Origin: Halorientalis salina
GTDB lineage: Archaea > Halobacteriota > Halobacteria > Halobacteriales > Haloarculaceae
DNA: 64,000 bases
Assembly (NCBI RefSeq): GCF_005049285.1
Contig: NZ_SOSC01000008.1
Location: 62,001 to 126,000, forward strand
Direction: 5' to 3'
The translations under genes were made by a program, and so were the position numbers. How positions within the stretch are numbered: the stretch's first letter is position 1; each line of letters opens with the position of its first letter. Positions 27,080-34,096 of the stretch are shown here, piece by piece. The notes beneath the pieces are model-generated. The model had not been told where the DNA came from, did not search any database, and saw nothing but the letters and a program-made list of their open reading frames with translations.

Positions 27080-28015
27080 TCAGTCGGCCGCGGCAGTGCC
27101 GTCGGTGTCGAGTTTGACGAGGTCGTCGACGCCGGGAATCTCCGCGTCGGCGTCGGTGATGATGTCGAGACGGCGGGTCAGTTTGTCCCGGGAGTACTTG
27201 ACGAGCGGCACCGGATTGATTGCCTCCTCGAAGTCGTTGACAGTGTTGGCGACGTGGGGCATCAGTTCCTGGAGCGTGTTCTGGACGACCTGCTGGTCGA
27301 CCTCGCCGCTCTGGACGGCCTGACGGACCTTCTGCATCCCGAAGCCGACGTGGCGACCCTCGTCACTGCGGATGTTGCTGACGCCCTCGACGAGCCCTTC
27401 GAGTTGCGGGAACTCCCGGATGGCGACTTCGTCGGACCCGCGCGGGCTGAACGTCGACTCGATGCCGTAGTAGCCGGTCTGGGCCAGCACCGACTCGACG
27501 GTCAGGTGGTAATGACAGTAGGCGTCGACGCGGTTCTCGGGCGTGTCCTCCTCCAGGAGCTTGTGCATCGCGGCCTCGGTCTTGTCGAACAGCTGAATGT
27601 AGCCGTCCGGGTAGTACCGCTGATCGGTGGGAGCCGTGACCTCGAAGCCGTGGTGTTCGGCGACCGGGTCGACGACCTCGCGCCAGTAGCGGTCGAAGAA
27701 CTGCGTGTGTTTGGCTTCCTCGTAGATCTGGCTGGAGATGAACATCTGGTCGTTGATGTCCTCCAGCACGAGGGCGAGCGGCATCAGGTCCTCCGTGACT
27801 GCCTCCTCGCCGGCACCGAAGCGAGCGAGCGTCTGTCGGAGTTCCTCGAACTCGACTTCGGTCAGGTCCTCGTCCATCATCTTCTGTTTGTCGTCCTCGA
27901 GACCCTCGATGGCGTACGGGTCCCAGTGGCGATAGACGGCGTTCTCGAAATACCCCTGTGCGAACGAATCGCGGTCGAGCCGCATCGTGCGGCTGGTGTC
28001 CTCTACCTGCGTCAT
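27080..28015 (-). CDS. R2-like ligand-binding oxidase (R2lox type)
   Basis: A 311-residue ferritin-like di-metal protein. Expected ligands are Glu71 (GEEAVTEDLMPL), Glu100 and His103 (YEEAKHTQFF), Glu174 (LTVESVLAQTGYY) and Glu219 and His222 (RSDEGRH). The GEEAVT and VLAQTGYY stretches are typical of R2lox, which binds a Mn/Fe site and a fatty-acid-like ligand, rather than of ribonucleotide reductase R2. No nrdA-type gene is adjacent, supporting that reading. Annotators often label such genes ribonucleotide reductase beta. The substrate is unknown. Confidence 0.82.
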   Translation of the reverse strand: MTQVEDTSRTMRLDRDSFAQGYFENAVYRHWDPYAIEGLEDDKQKMMDEDLTEVEFEELRQTLARFGAGEEAVTEDLMPLALVLEDINDQMFISSQIYEEAKHTQFFDRYWREVVDPVAEHHGFEVTAPTDQRYYPDGYIQLFDKTEAAMHKLLEEDTPENRVDAYCHYHLTVESVLAQTGYYGIESTFSPRGSDEVAIREFPQLEGLVEGVSNIRSDEGRHVGFGMQKVRQAVQSGEVDQQVVQNTLQELMPHVANTVNDFEEAINPVPLVKYSRDKLTRRLDIITDADAEIPGVDDLVKLDTDGTAAAD

Positions 28016-28048
28016 GGTACGACAACACGTACGCCCGGTACCGTTCTA

Positions 28049-28056
28049 TAAATACC
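28049..28056 (-). promoter_or_regulatory. TATA box of the R2lox-type gene
   Basis: On the minus strand TATTTATAG lies 34-41 nt before the ATG at 28015, giving a short leader of about 8-12 nt. Divergent AATTTAAATA (28073-28081) and GTAAATA (28134-28140) elements serve the plus strand. Confidence 0.5.
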
Positions 28057-28133
28057 GCCGAATACTTCTGGTAATTTAAATAGTGGTGGCGACGAACGAT
28101 TCGCGTCGGCCCGCAAACCCGATGAACGCAACC

Positions 28134-28140
28134 GTAAATA
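28134..28140 (+). promoter_or_regulatory. TATA box of the helicase gene
   Basis: The GTAAATA element ends 22 nt before the GTG at 28163, fitting leaderless transcription and the choice of start. Confidence 0.5.
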
Positions 28141-28162
28141 TGGAGAGTCCGCAAACGAGCGT

Positions 28163-30487
28163 GTGGACGAGACCATCGACTGGTTGCGCGACCGGCCGTA
28201 CTACGAGGGGCAGGTCCGCCACCACGAGACGGTTCCGGGTCGCGAGGCGCGTTTCGCCGACCTCGATCTCGAATCCAGGCTCGACGGCGTGCTCCGCGAC
28301 CGCGGGATCGACCGGCTCTACGGCCATCAGGCGGCAGCCATCGAGGCCGTCCGGGACGGGCAAAACGTCGTGCTCGCCACCGAGACGGCGAGCGGGAAGA
28401 GTCTCGCTTACACCGTCCCCGCCTTCGAGCGAGCGCTCGACCACACTGGCTGTACGCTGTACGTCGCCCCGCAGGTCGCGCTCATCAACGACCAGACTGA
28501 CACTCTCCAGGACCTCGCTCACGGTCTCGGGTTCGGGAGCCGAGTCTCGGTCGCTCAGTACACCGGTCGCCAGTCGAAATCGGAGAAGCGGAAGATTCGG
28601 GACCAGCAACCGACCGTCCTCCTGACGACGCCGGACATGCTCCACTACGGCATCCTCCCGCACGCCCACCGGCTCTGGGACTGGTTTTTCGAGCGGCTGG
28701 AGACCGTCGTCGTCGACGAGGTCCACGAGTACCGCGGCGTCTTCGGCAGCCAGGTGTCGCTCGTCTGCCGGCGGCTCAACCGCGTCTGCGAACGGTTCGA
28801 GTCGAGCCCGGAGTACGTCTGCTGTTCCGCGACGATCGGCAACCCCGTCGAGCACGCGGCGACTGTCACCGGCCGCCCCGAGGACTCCTTCGCCGCGGTC
28901 ACCGACGACGAGAGCGCGACGGGGCCGACCCACTGGCTGTTGTGGAACCCGCCGGAATACGCCGATGGCGGCGGCTGGGGCAGCGGCCGTCGCAAGTCCA
29001 GTCACACCGAGACGAAGCGGCTCTTCGTCGACCTCGTCTCGCGCGGCTTCCAGACCGTGGTCTTCACGAGTTCGCGCCAGACCGCGGAACGCTACGCGAC
29101 CGACAGCGCCGACGAACTGCGCCGGCGCGGGGACCGCGAGGCCGCCGAGGGCGTCACCGCCTATCAGGCCGCCCTGACCAGCGAGCGCCGGGAAACCGTC
29201 GAGCAGGGCCTGTCCTCGGGCGAGATTCGCGGCGTCTGGAGCACGAACGCACTCGAACTCGGCGTCGACATCGGCGGGCTCGATGTCGTTGTGCTCGACG
29301 GCTACCCGGGTACGCGCATGGCGGCCCACCAGCAGGCCGGGCGCGCCGGCCGCGGCACCGACCCCAGCCTCGTGGTGATGGTCGGCGGCGAGGACCAGCT
29401 CGACCAGTACTTCATGACCAACCCCGACGAGTTCTTCCAGGGGGACCCGGAGCGCGCCATCTCGAACCCGGAAAACGAGACGCTGATGCCCGGGCACGTG
29501 TGCTCGGCCGCCCGCGAGACGTGGCTCAAACCCGACGACGACCGCCACTTCGGCGAGCGGTTCCCGGACCTCGTTGCGGACCTCACGGCGTCTGGCGACC
29601 TCGACCGCCGGGAGACCGACGCCGGTATCCGGTGGATCTACGACGGCGACGGGAGCCCTCAACACGAGATGAACCTCCGGAGTATCGACGACCGGCAGAT
29701 ACGGCTCCGGGACCGCGCCAGCGGTGAGACGATCGCGAAACTCCCCTTCGGCGACGCGCTCCGGGACGCCCATCCCGGCGCGATCTACCACCATCAGGGG
29801 CGCAGTTACGAGGTGACCGACCTCGATCTGGACCACGACATCGCCGAACTCTCCCGGACGCGTGCGGAATTCTACACGCAGGTCCTGCACGACAAGACGA
29901 TCACCGTCGAGCGCGACCGCGAGGAGCGGCCGATGCCGGGCTGTGCGGACAGCACGCTCAGGTTCGCGGACGTGACCATGCGCAAACAGATCACGGGCTA
30001 CGAGCGACGGGATTCCTCGTCGGGCGAACCCACTGGCCAGTTCGCGCTGGATCTGCCCGAGACCACGCTGGAGACCACCGCCCTGTACTTCACCGTCCCC
30101 GAGGCCGTCGAGGCGGAGATGCGAGCGCGCGACGGGGAGTTCGACGGCGGCATCCACGCGGCCGAACACGCCATGATCGCGATGATGCCCGTCGAGTTGC
30201 TCTGTGACCGCCGGGACATCGGCGGGCTCTCGACGCCGTTGCATCCCCACACCGACCAGTCGACGATCTTCATCTACGACGGCTACCCCGGCGGGGTCGG
30301 GCTGACCGAACGCGCATACACGGACATCGCGTCCCTCGTGGACACGACCAGGAAGATGGTCGATTCCTGTCCCTGTGCGGACGGCTGTCCGGCCTGCGTC
30401 CAGTCGCCCCATTGTGGCAACGCGAACGACCCGCTGGACAAGGACCTGGCACTGTATCTGCTCGACGCGTTGGCCGTCGACGAGTGA
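28163..30487 (+). CDS. MrfA/YprA-like DEAD/H helicase with C-terminal Cys cluster
   Basis: A 774-residue superfamily 2 helicase. Visible motifs are Walker A TETASGKS (73-80), Walker B VVVDEVHEY, CCSATIG (motif III) and QQAGRAGRG (motif VI). The second half holds the DUF1998/MZB region ending in four Cys (SCPCADGCPACVQSPHCGN, near residues 735-753), which binds zinc in relatives. Bacillus MrfA and fungal Hrq1 belong to this group and act in repair of crosslinked DNA. Start is GTG 28163. A repair role here is inferred from the family. Confidence 0.9.
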   Translation: MDETIDWLRDRPYYEGQVRHHETVPGREARFADLDLESRLDGVLRDRGIDRLYGHQAAAIEAVRDGQNVVLATETASGKSLAYTVPAFERALDHTGCTLYVAPQVALINDQTDTLQDLAHGLGFGSRVSVAQYTGRQSKSEKRKIRDQQPTVLLTTPDMLHYGILPHAHRLWDWFFERLETVVVDEVHEYRGVFGSQVSLVCRRLNRVCERFESSPEYVCCSATIGNPVEHAATVTGRPEDSFAAVTDDESATGPTHWLLWNPPEYADGGGWGSGRRKSSHTETKRLFVDLVSRGFQTVVFTSSRQTAERYATDSADELRRRGDREAAEGVTAYQAALTSERRETVEQGLSSGEIRGVWSTNALELGVDIGGLDVVVLDGYPGTRMAAHQQAGRAGRGTDPSLVVMVGGEDQLDQYFMTNPDEFFQGDPERAISNPENETLMPGHVCSAARETWLKPDDDRHFGERFPDLVADLTASGDLDRRETDAGIRWIYDGDGSPQHEMNLRSIDDRQIRLRDRASGETIAKLPFGDALRDAHPGAIYHHQGRSYEVTDLDLDHDIAELSRTRAEFYTQVLHDKTITVERDREERPMPGCADSTLRFADVTMRKQITGYERRDSSSGEPTGQFALDLPETTLETTALYFTVPEAVEAEMRARDGEFDGGIHAAEHAMIAMMPVELLCDRRDIGGLSTPLHPHTDQSTIFIYDGYPGGVGLTERAYTDIASLVDTTRKMVDSCPCADGCPACVQSPHCGNANDPLDKDLALYLLDALAVDE

Positions 30488-30512
30488 CCGCGGGGAGGTC
30501 CCGCGGCACCCG

Positions 30513-30520
30513 GAATTAAA
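30513..30520 (+). promoter_or_regulatory. TATA box of the FAD oxidoreductase gene
   Basis: GAATTAAATCGG lies 24-31 nt upstream of the ATG at 30544, the leaderless spacing. Confidence 0.6.
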
Positions 30521-30543
30521 TCGGTCGCCTGTGAAGAGCCCCC

Positions 30544-31575
30544 ATGGCGACGGTGGGTATCGTCGGTGGCGGCATCGCAGGGACAGCAGCAGCCTACGGC
30601 CTCCGGGACTCGTCGGTCGACGCCGTCCTGTTCGAGGCCGGCGAGGCGCTGGGCGGTCGGATGGTCACGCGCGAACGCGACGGCTGTGTCTACGACTACG
30701 GCGCGAACTTCATCAAGGGAGCCGACGACCGCTTCCGGACGGTGTTGGCGGAGGCGGTCGGTGAGGACCTCGATACCGTCGAGGGCACTATCAGGGTCTT
30801 CGATTCCGAGGGAACCATCAGCGCCGGCCGGAACGACCAGGCACCGAAGTACACTACGCGAGACGGCGTGCGGGGCATCGCGGCGGCGTTCGCCCGGGAG
30901 AGCGGAGCGACCATCGCGACCGACACCAGGGTCGGCCATCTCGACCGCCACGTCGGCGGGTGGACGCTGAGCACGGCCGGCGGTCGGGAGGAGACGGTCG
31001 ACGGGCTGATCCTCGCACTGCCGGCCAGCGAGACGACGAGCCTGCTGGCCGACGCCGACTGGGGTCAGCAGTTGCGCGACGACCTGATGGTCGCCGCCGA
31101 GCGCGTCCCCTACCGGCCCGTCGACAGCGTCGTCTGTCACTACCCGTTCGAACTCGACCGCCCGTTCTACGCGCTCGTCTCCGAGGACGACGGCCACCAG
31201 GTGGGCTGGCTCTCCCGCGAGGAGTGCAAGCCCGGACACGTCCCCGACGGCGAGAGCCTCCTCGTCGTCCAGTTGAACCCCGACTGGACTCGACAGCACC
31301 CGAACGCCGAGACGGAAACGGTCGAGACGGTGGCTCGTGAGGGCGCCAGCGACCTGCTGGACGACGAGCGCCTGCTCGACCCGGACTGGACCGACCACGC
31401 GCGGTGGGCGTCGGCGGTCCCGAACCACGGCATCGACCCGGGACTCGTCGAGCGACCGCTCTCCTACGACCTGGCGCTGGCGGGCGACTGGGTGGCTGGA
31501 ACGGGTCGGACCTACGCGGCGCTCCAGACCGGGTTGGAAGCCGCGGACAAAATCGAGAATCGCGTGCTGGCGTGA
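30544..31575 (+). CDS. FAD-dependent amine-oxidase-like oxidoreductase
   Basis: A 343-residue flavoprotein. The N-terminal dinucleotide motif GIVGGGIAGTAAAYGL, the following GGRMVTRE and YDYGANFIKG are typical of renalase or amine-oxidase-like NAD(P)/FAD proteins. The C-terminal ALAGDWVAGTGRTYAALQTGLEAA closes the FAD site. There is no signal peptide. It converges with the radical SAM gene, leaving one base between stops. Substrate is unknown; carotenoid or small-amine oxidation are possible but not shown. Confidence 0.88.
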   Translation: MATVGIVGGGIAGTAAAYGLRDSSVDAVLFEAGEALGGRMVTRERDGCVYDYGANFIKGADDRFRTVLAEAVGEDLDTVEGTIRVFDSEGTISAGRNDQAPKYTTRDGVRGIAAAFARESGATIATDTRVGHLDRHVGGWTLSTAGGREETVDGLILALPASETTSLLADADWGQQLRDDLMVAAERVPYRPVDSVVCHYPFELDRPFYALVSEDDGHQVGWLSREECKPGHVPDGESLLVVQLNPDWTRQHPNAETETVETVAREGASDLLDDERLLDPDWTDHARWASAVPNHGIDPGLVERPLSYDLALAGDWVAGTGRTYAALQTGLEAADKIENRVLA

Positions 31576-31576
31576 C

Positions 31577-32797
31577 TCAGTCCGCGGGTTCGGGGCCGGT
31601 GTCGACGACGGGATTGGGCTCGCGCACCTCGGCATCAGTGAGATAACACTGCGGGTCGGGGGCGAACGGGTCGCCGTGGACCGACAGCGCGCGGAGTCGG
31701 GAGCCGCCGCGACAGATGTCCTGGTACTTGCAGTCTGCACATTTGCCGGTGAGGTGGGCCTCCCGGTTCCGGAGCGCCCCCAGCAGCGGGTTCGAGTCGT
31801 CCTCCCACATGGCCGAGAACGGCCGGTCCCGGACGTTCCCCAGCGAGTACCCCTGCCAGAACTGCGTGAGGTGGACGTTGCCCTGGTAGTCGACGTCGGC
31901 GACGCGCTCGCCGGTCGGGTCGCCGCCGTTGGCCTGGAGGTACCGGTACACCCGCTCGGCGGTCTCCTCGCCGAGGTGTTCGCGGGCGTACTCGACCATG
32001 TAGGCCGCGTCGGCGTAGTTGCCGACCAGCAGCGTCTCGATCTCCTCGCCCCGGTCGTGGTACTCCCGTGTCATGTCACAGACCGTTTCGATGGCCTCGC
32101 GGCGTTCCCCGGGCGTGAGGTCCACGTCCTGGATCTCGTTGCCGCGGCCGCCGTAATCGAGGTGGTAGAAACAGAAGCGGTCGAGTCCCTCCTCGTGGAG
32201 CATCGAGACGATCGACTCCAGGTCGTCGGCATTGTGTTTCGTGATGGTGTACCGGAGGCCGGTCTTCAGCCCGGCGTCGAGACAGGCGTTGATGCCGCGG
32301 AGCGCGGCGTCGAACGCACCCTCCTGGCCGCGGAACTCGTCGTTGGCTTCCGGGAGCCCGTCGACGGAGATGCCGGCGTACTTGAGCCCGGCTTCCTTGA
32401 GTTCGTGGGCGATGTCCTCGGTGATGAGCGTCCCGTTCGTCGAGAGCACCGGACGAATGCCCTGTTCGGTCGCGTAGGCGATCAGTTCCGTCAGGTCGTC
32501 CCTGACGAGTGGCTCGCCGCCCGAGAACAGGACGACGGGCACGCCGTAGTCTGCCAGATCGTCGAGCATTCGTTTCCCCTCGGCCGTCGAGAGTTCGCCG
32601 GGGGCACACTCGGTGTCGGCGGCGGCGTAGCAGTGGTCACAATAGAGGTTACACTGCTTGGTGAGGTTCCAGACGACCACGGGGCGGCGCTGCTTTTCCT
32701 CGGTGATCTGGGGTTTGCCCGACTCGTCGGCGGCGTCGTACCGGAGCCCGTCGCCCTCGGCGTCGAGATCACAGAGGAGTTTGCTGACCGAGATCAT
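31577..32797 (-). CDS. Radical SAM/SPASM enzyme, haem-biosynthesis (NirJ/Ahb) type
   Basis: A 406-residue radical SAM protein. The CX3CX2C cluster is Cys49, Cys53 and Cys56 in TKQCNLYCDHCY, followed by VLFSGGEPL and LSTNGTL. The C-terminal SPASM-like region CADCKYQDICRGGSRLRAL with the later DPQCYL resembles the NirJ/AhbC/AhbD group that modifies or decarboxylates haem precursors. ATG 32797 overlaps the stop of the small upstream gene (ATGA). Nearby halocyanin and cox-cluster genes suit a haem or respiratory role. The exact reaction is inferred, and peptide modification cannot be excluded. Confidence 0.85.
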   Translation of the reverse strand: MISVSKLLCDLDAEGDGLRYDAADESGKPQITEEKQRRPVVVWNLTKQCNLYCDHCYAAADTECAPGELSTAEGKRMLDDLADYGVPVVLFSGGEPLVRDDLTELIAYATEQGIRPVLSTNGTLITEDIAHELKEAGLKYAGISVDGLPEANDEFRGQEGAFDAALRGINACLDAGLKTGLRYTITKHNADDLESIVSMLHEEGLDRFCFYHLDYGGRGNEIQDVDLTPGERREAIETVCDMTREYHDRGEEIETLLVGNYADAAYMVEYAREHLGEETAERVYRYLQANGGDPTGERVADVDYQGNVHLTQFWQGYSLGNVRDRPFSAMWEDDSNPLLGALRNREAHLTGKCADCKYQDICRGGSRLRALSVHGDPFAPDPQCYLTDAEVREPNPVVDTGPEPAD

Positions 32798-33033
32798 CGT
32801 GAGTCCTCGCTGGGCGAGAAGCGTTCCACCTCGTCGGCGGGACAGAGCCAGACGTCGTCGACGCTCCACCCGAGAAGGTTCCTGGCCTGTTCGCGAGCGA
32901 CGTCGGCCGTCGGTGCGGACACGCTGCCGGCGTGTCGCGGCGGCCCTTCGTCGTCGCTTACGAACAGTTCCCATTCGCGGCCGGTCGTCGCTCGGACCGT
33001 TTTCGGTCCGGTCGAACTGGCACGCTCAGCCAT
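32794..33033 (-). CDS. PaaB-like small partner of the radical SAM enzyme
   Basis: A 79-residue protein (start MAERASSTGPK at 33033; ATG 33039 adds two residues). It matches what I recall as the Htur_1727-type radical SAM partner of haloarchaea, listed by some annotators as a candidate RiPP. Yet REWELFVSDDEG, RHAGSVSAPTADVAREQARNL and DDVWLCPADEV follow the PaaB pattern (WEVFVR, HVGS, AR, hWhVP). It may therefore be a folded partner rather than a peptide precursor. It has one Cys and no core-like repeat. A TATATAGG box 21-29 nt upstream supports 33033. Coupled to the enzyme by an ATGA overlap. Confidence 0.75.
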   Translation of the reverse strand: MAERASSTGPKTVRATTGREWELFVSDDEGPPRHAGSVSAPTADVAREQARNLLGWSVDDVWLCPADEVERFSPSEDSR

Positions 33034-33053
33034 ACGCATATGTTCGGCAATTC

Positions 33054-33062
33054 CCTATATAT
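33054..33062 (-). promoter_or_regulatory. TATA box of the partner/radical SAM operon
   Basis: On the minus strand GATATATAGG is centred about 25 nt before the ATG at 33033, a strong leaderless promoter for the two-gene unit. Confidence 0.65.
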
Positions 33063-33147
33063 CCCTCTCTAGGATTCCCAATACCTGGGAATAGAATCAG
33101 AGTATTTACCCCTCGTCATCCCTGAGCCCAACTGTGGTGAACAAGTG

Positions 33148-33591
33148 ATGGATCGACGAGACTTCGTTCGAGGCGTTGGTGTATTGACAATTTCTGGTGG
33201 ACTGGCGGGTTGTTCCGGTAACGGTGGCGACGACGGAAGCGGTAATGGCACCGACGGCGACAGTGGCGGCGACGGGAACACCGTCGCGGTCGGACCGGAC
33301 GGGCAACTCGTGTTCGAGCCCGAGGAAATCACCGTCGAGACCGGTGAGACCGTCACCTGGGAGTTCGAGAGCGCATCGCACAACGTCTCGGCGTGGCCCA
33401 GCCACAGCGAAGAGGTCTCCATTCCGGACGGCGCCGAAGGGTTCGGGACGATGGAAGAGGACGGGGACCCGATGGCGACGGTCGGCCAGGGCGAGACCTT
33501 CGAGCACACGTTCGAGACGGCAGGGGAGTACACGTACGTTTGCGTCCCGCACGTCGCCTCGGGCATGGTCGGGACCGTCATCGTCGAGTAG
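33148..33591 (+). CDS. Halocyanin lipoprotein
   Basis: A 147-residue blue copper protein. The signal has a Tat-like start (DRRDFVRGVG) and a lipobox ending at Cys22 (GGLAGC), so it is a lipid-anchored protein outside the membrane. A Gly/Asp-rich spacer precedes the cupredoxin domain with ligands His78 (SASHNV), Cys132, His135 and Met140 (YVCVPHVASGM). It probably carries electrons in the respiratory chain. A T6 tract follows 22 nt after the stop. Neighbouring cox-cluster protein supports an oxidase link. Confidence 0.93.
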   Translation: MDRRDFVRGVGVLTISGGLAGCSGNGGDDGSGNGTDGDSGGDGNTVAVGPDGQLVFEPEEITVETGETVTWEFESASHNVSAWPSHSEEVSIPDGAEGFGTMEEDGDPMATVGQGETFEHTFETAGEYTYVCVPHVASGMVGTVIVE

Positions 33592-33612
33592 CGACGACCG
33601 CAGTCATATTCG

Positions 33613-33618
33613 TTTTTT
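33613..33618 (+). terminator. T-rich terminator after halocyanin lipoprotein
   Basis: A run of six T residues lies 22 nt after the stop codon at 33591, the type of oligo-T signal used by archaeal RNA polymerase. Confidence 0.45.
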
Positions 33619-33688
33619 CGCCGGTTTCAGACGCCGTAGCTGCGGGACTTCGAGCCGGTTCGATCCCGGCCGGGTCGACGGCGTGCCG

Positions 33689-33775
33689 TCAGCTGAGGAC
33701 CAGCACGAACCCGGTCAGGAACATCAGTACGGCGAGGCCGGCCAGGACGAGCAAGAGGAGTTCCTTCTCGGTCAT
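33689..33775 (-). CDS. 28-residue single-helix membrane microprotein
   Basis: A short ORF reads MTEKELLLLVLAGLAVLMFL, then TGFVLVLS and TGA. It has a charged start and one perfect transmembrane helix, unlike a random GC-rich frame. It is divergent from the cox-cluster protein gene, and the shared element GGTTAATC (33798-33805) sits 23-32 nt from both starts, suggesting a bidirectional promoter. Small single-helix subunits are common in haem-copper oxidases, so an oxidase-associated role is a fair guess. Too short for default gene callers. Confidence 0.6.
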   Translation of the reverse strand: MTEKELLLLVLAGLAVLMFLTGFVLVLS

Positions 33776-33797
33776 CGCTCGCGAGTAGGAAGTGAAA

Positions 33798-33805
33798 CGG
33801 TTAAT
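33798..33805. promoter_or_regulatory. Possible shared TATA element between microprotein and cox-cluster gene
   Basis: GGTTAATC reads as a TATA-like core on both strands and lies about 23-32 nt from ATG 33830 (plus) and from ATG 33775 (minus). Confidence 0.45.
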
Positions 33806-33829
33806 CACCTTCGTCTCGAAGCCAGCGTA

Positions 33830-34096
33830 ATGTCAGCGGCCGATACCACCGAAGGGAGTCGCGTGGTCCTGTTCGTCTTCACCGTCGTCGTCGCAGTCGC
33901 GGGCGTGATGGGGACGATCCTCGGGGCCATCCGGCCGGAGGACCTAGATCCAGTCCTGTTCGGCGTGATCCAACTGCCGCCAACGCCGCTGGGGGTCGCC
34001 CTGTTCGGGATGATCACCGTCGGCGTCGGACTCGGGGCGTTCGTGGCCGCCGTCGTGTACATCTCCCGCCGCTACGACGACGCCTCGCCGAAGTAA
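33830..34096 (+). CDS. Cox-cluster membrane protein (DUF7520-like)
   Basis: An 88-residue protein with two hydrophobic helices (about 13-33 and 53-77) and the motif AIRPEDLDPVLFGVIQLPPTPLG between them. This matches the small cox-cluster proteins found beside cytochrome oxidase genes in haloarchaea (DUF7520, by recollection). No oxidase subunits are visible in this window, so it is detached from that locus. The ATG at 33830 lies 25-32 nt after a GGTTAATC element. It ends one base before the convergent acyl-CoA ligase. Confidence 0.85.
   Translation: MSAADTTEGSRVVLFVFTVVVAVAGVMGTILGAIRPEDLDPVLFGVIQLPPTPLGVALFGMITVGVGLGAFVAAVVYISRRYDDASPK

Noticed and set aside
28076..30412. 778-codon minus-strand ORF opposite the helicase
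   Set aside because: The plus strand carries clear helicase motifs. The antisense frame has none.
33654..33672. GCCGG-TTCGATC-CCGGC, which looks like a tRNA T arm
   Set aside because: The sequence upstream gives no matching acceptor, D or anticodon arms, so it is not a tRNA gene.
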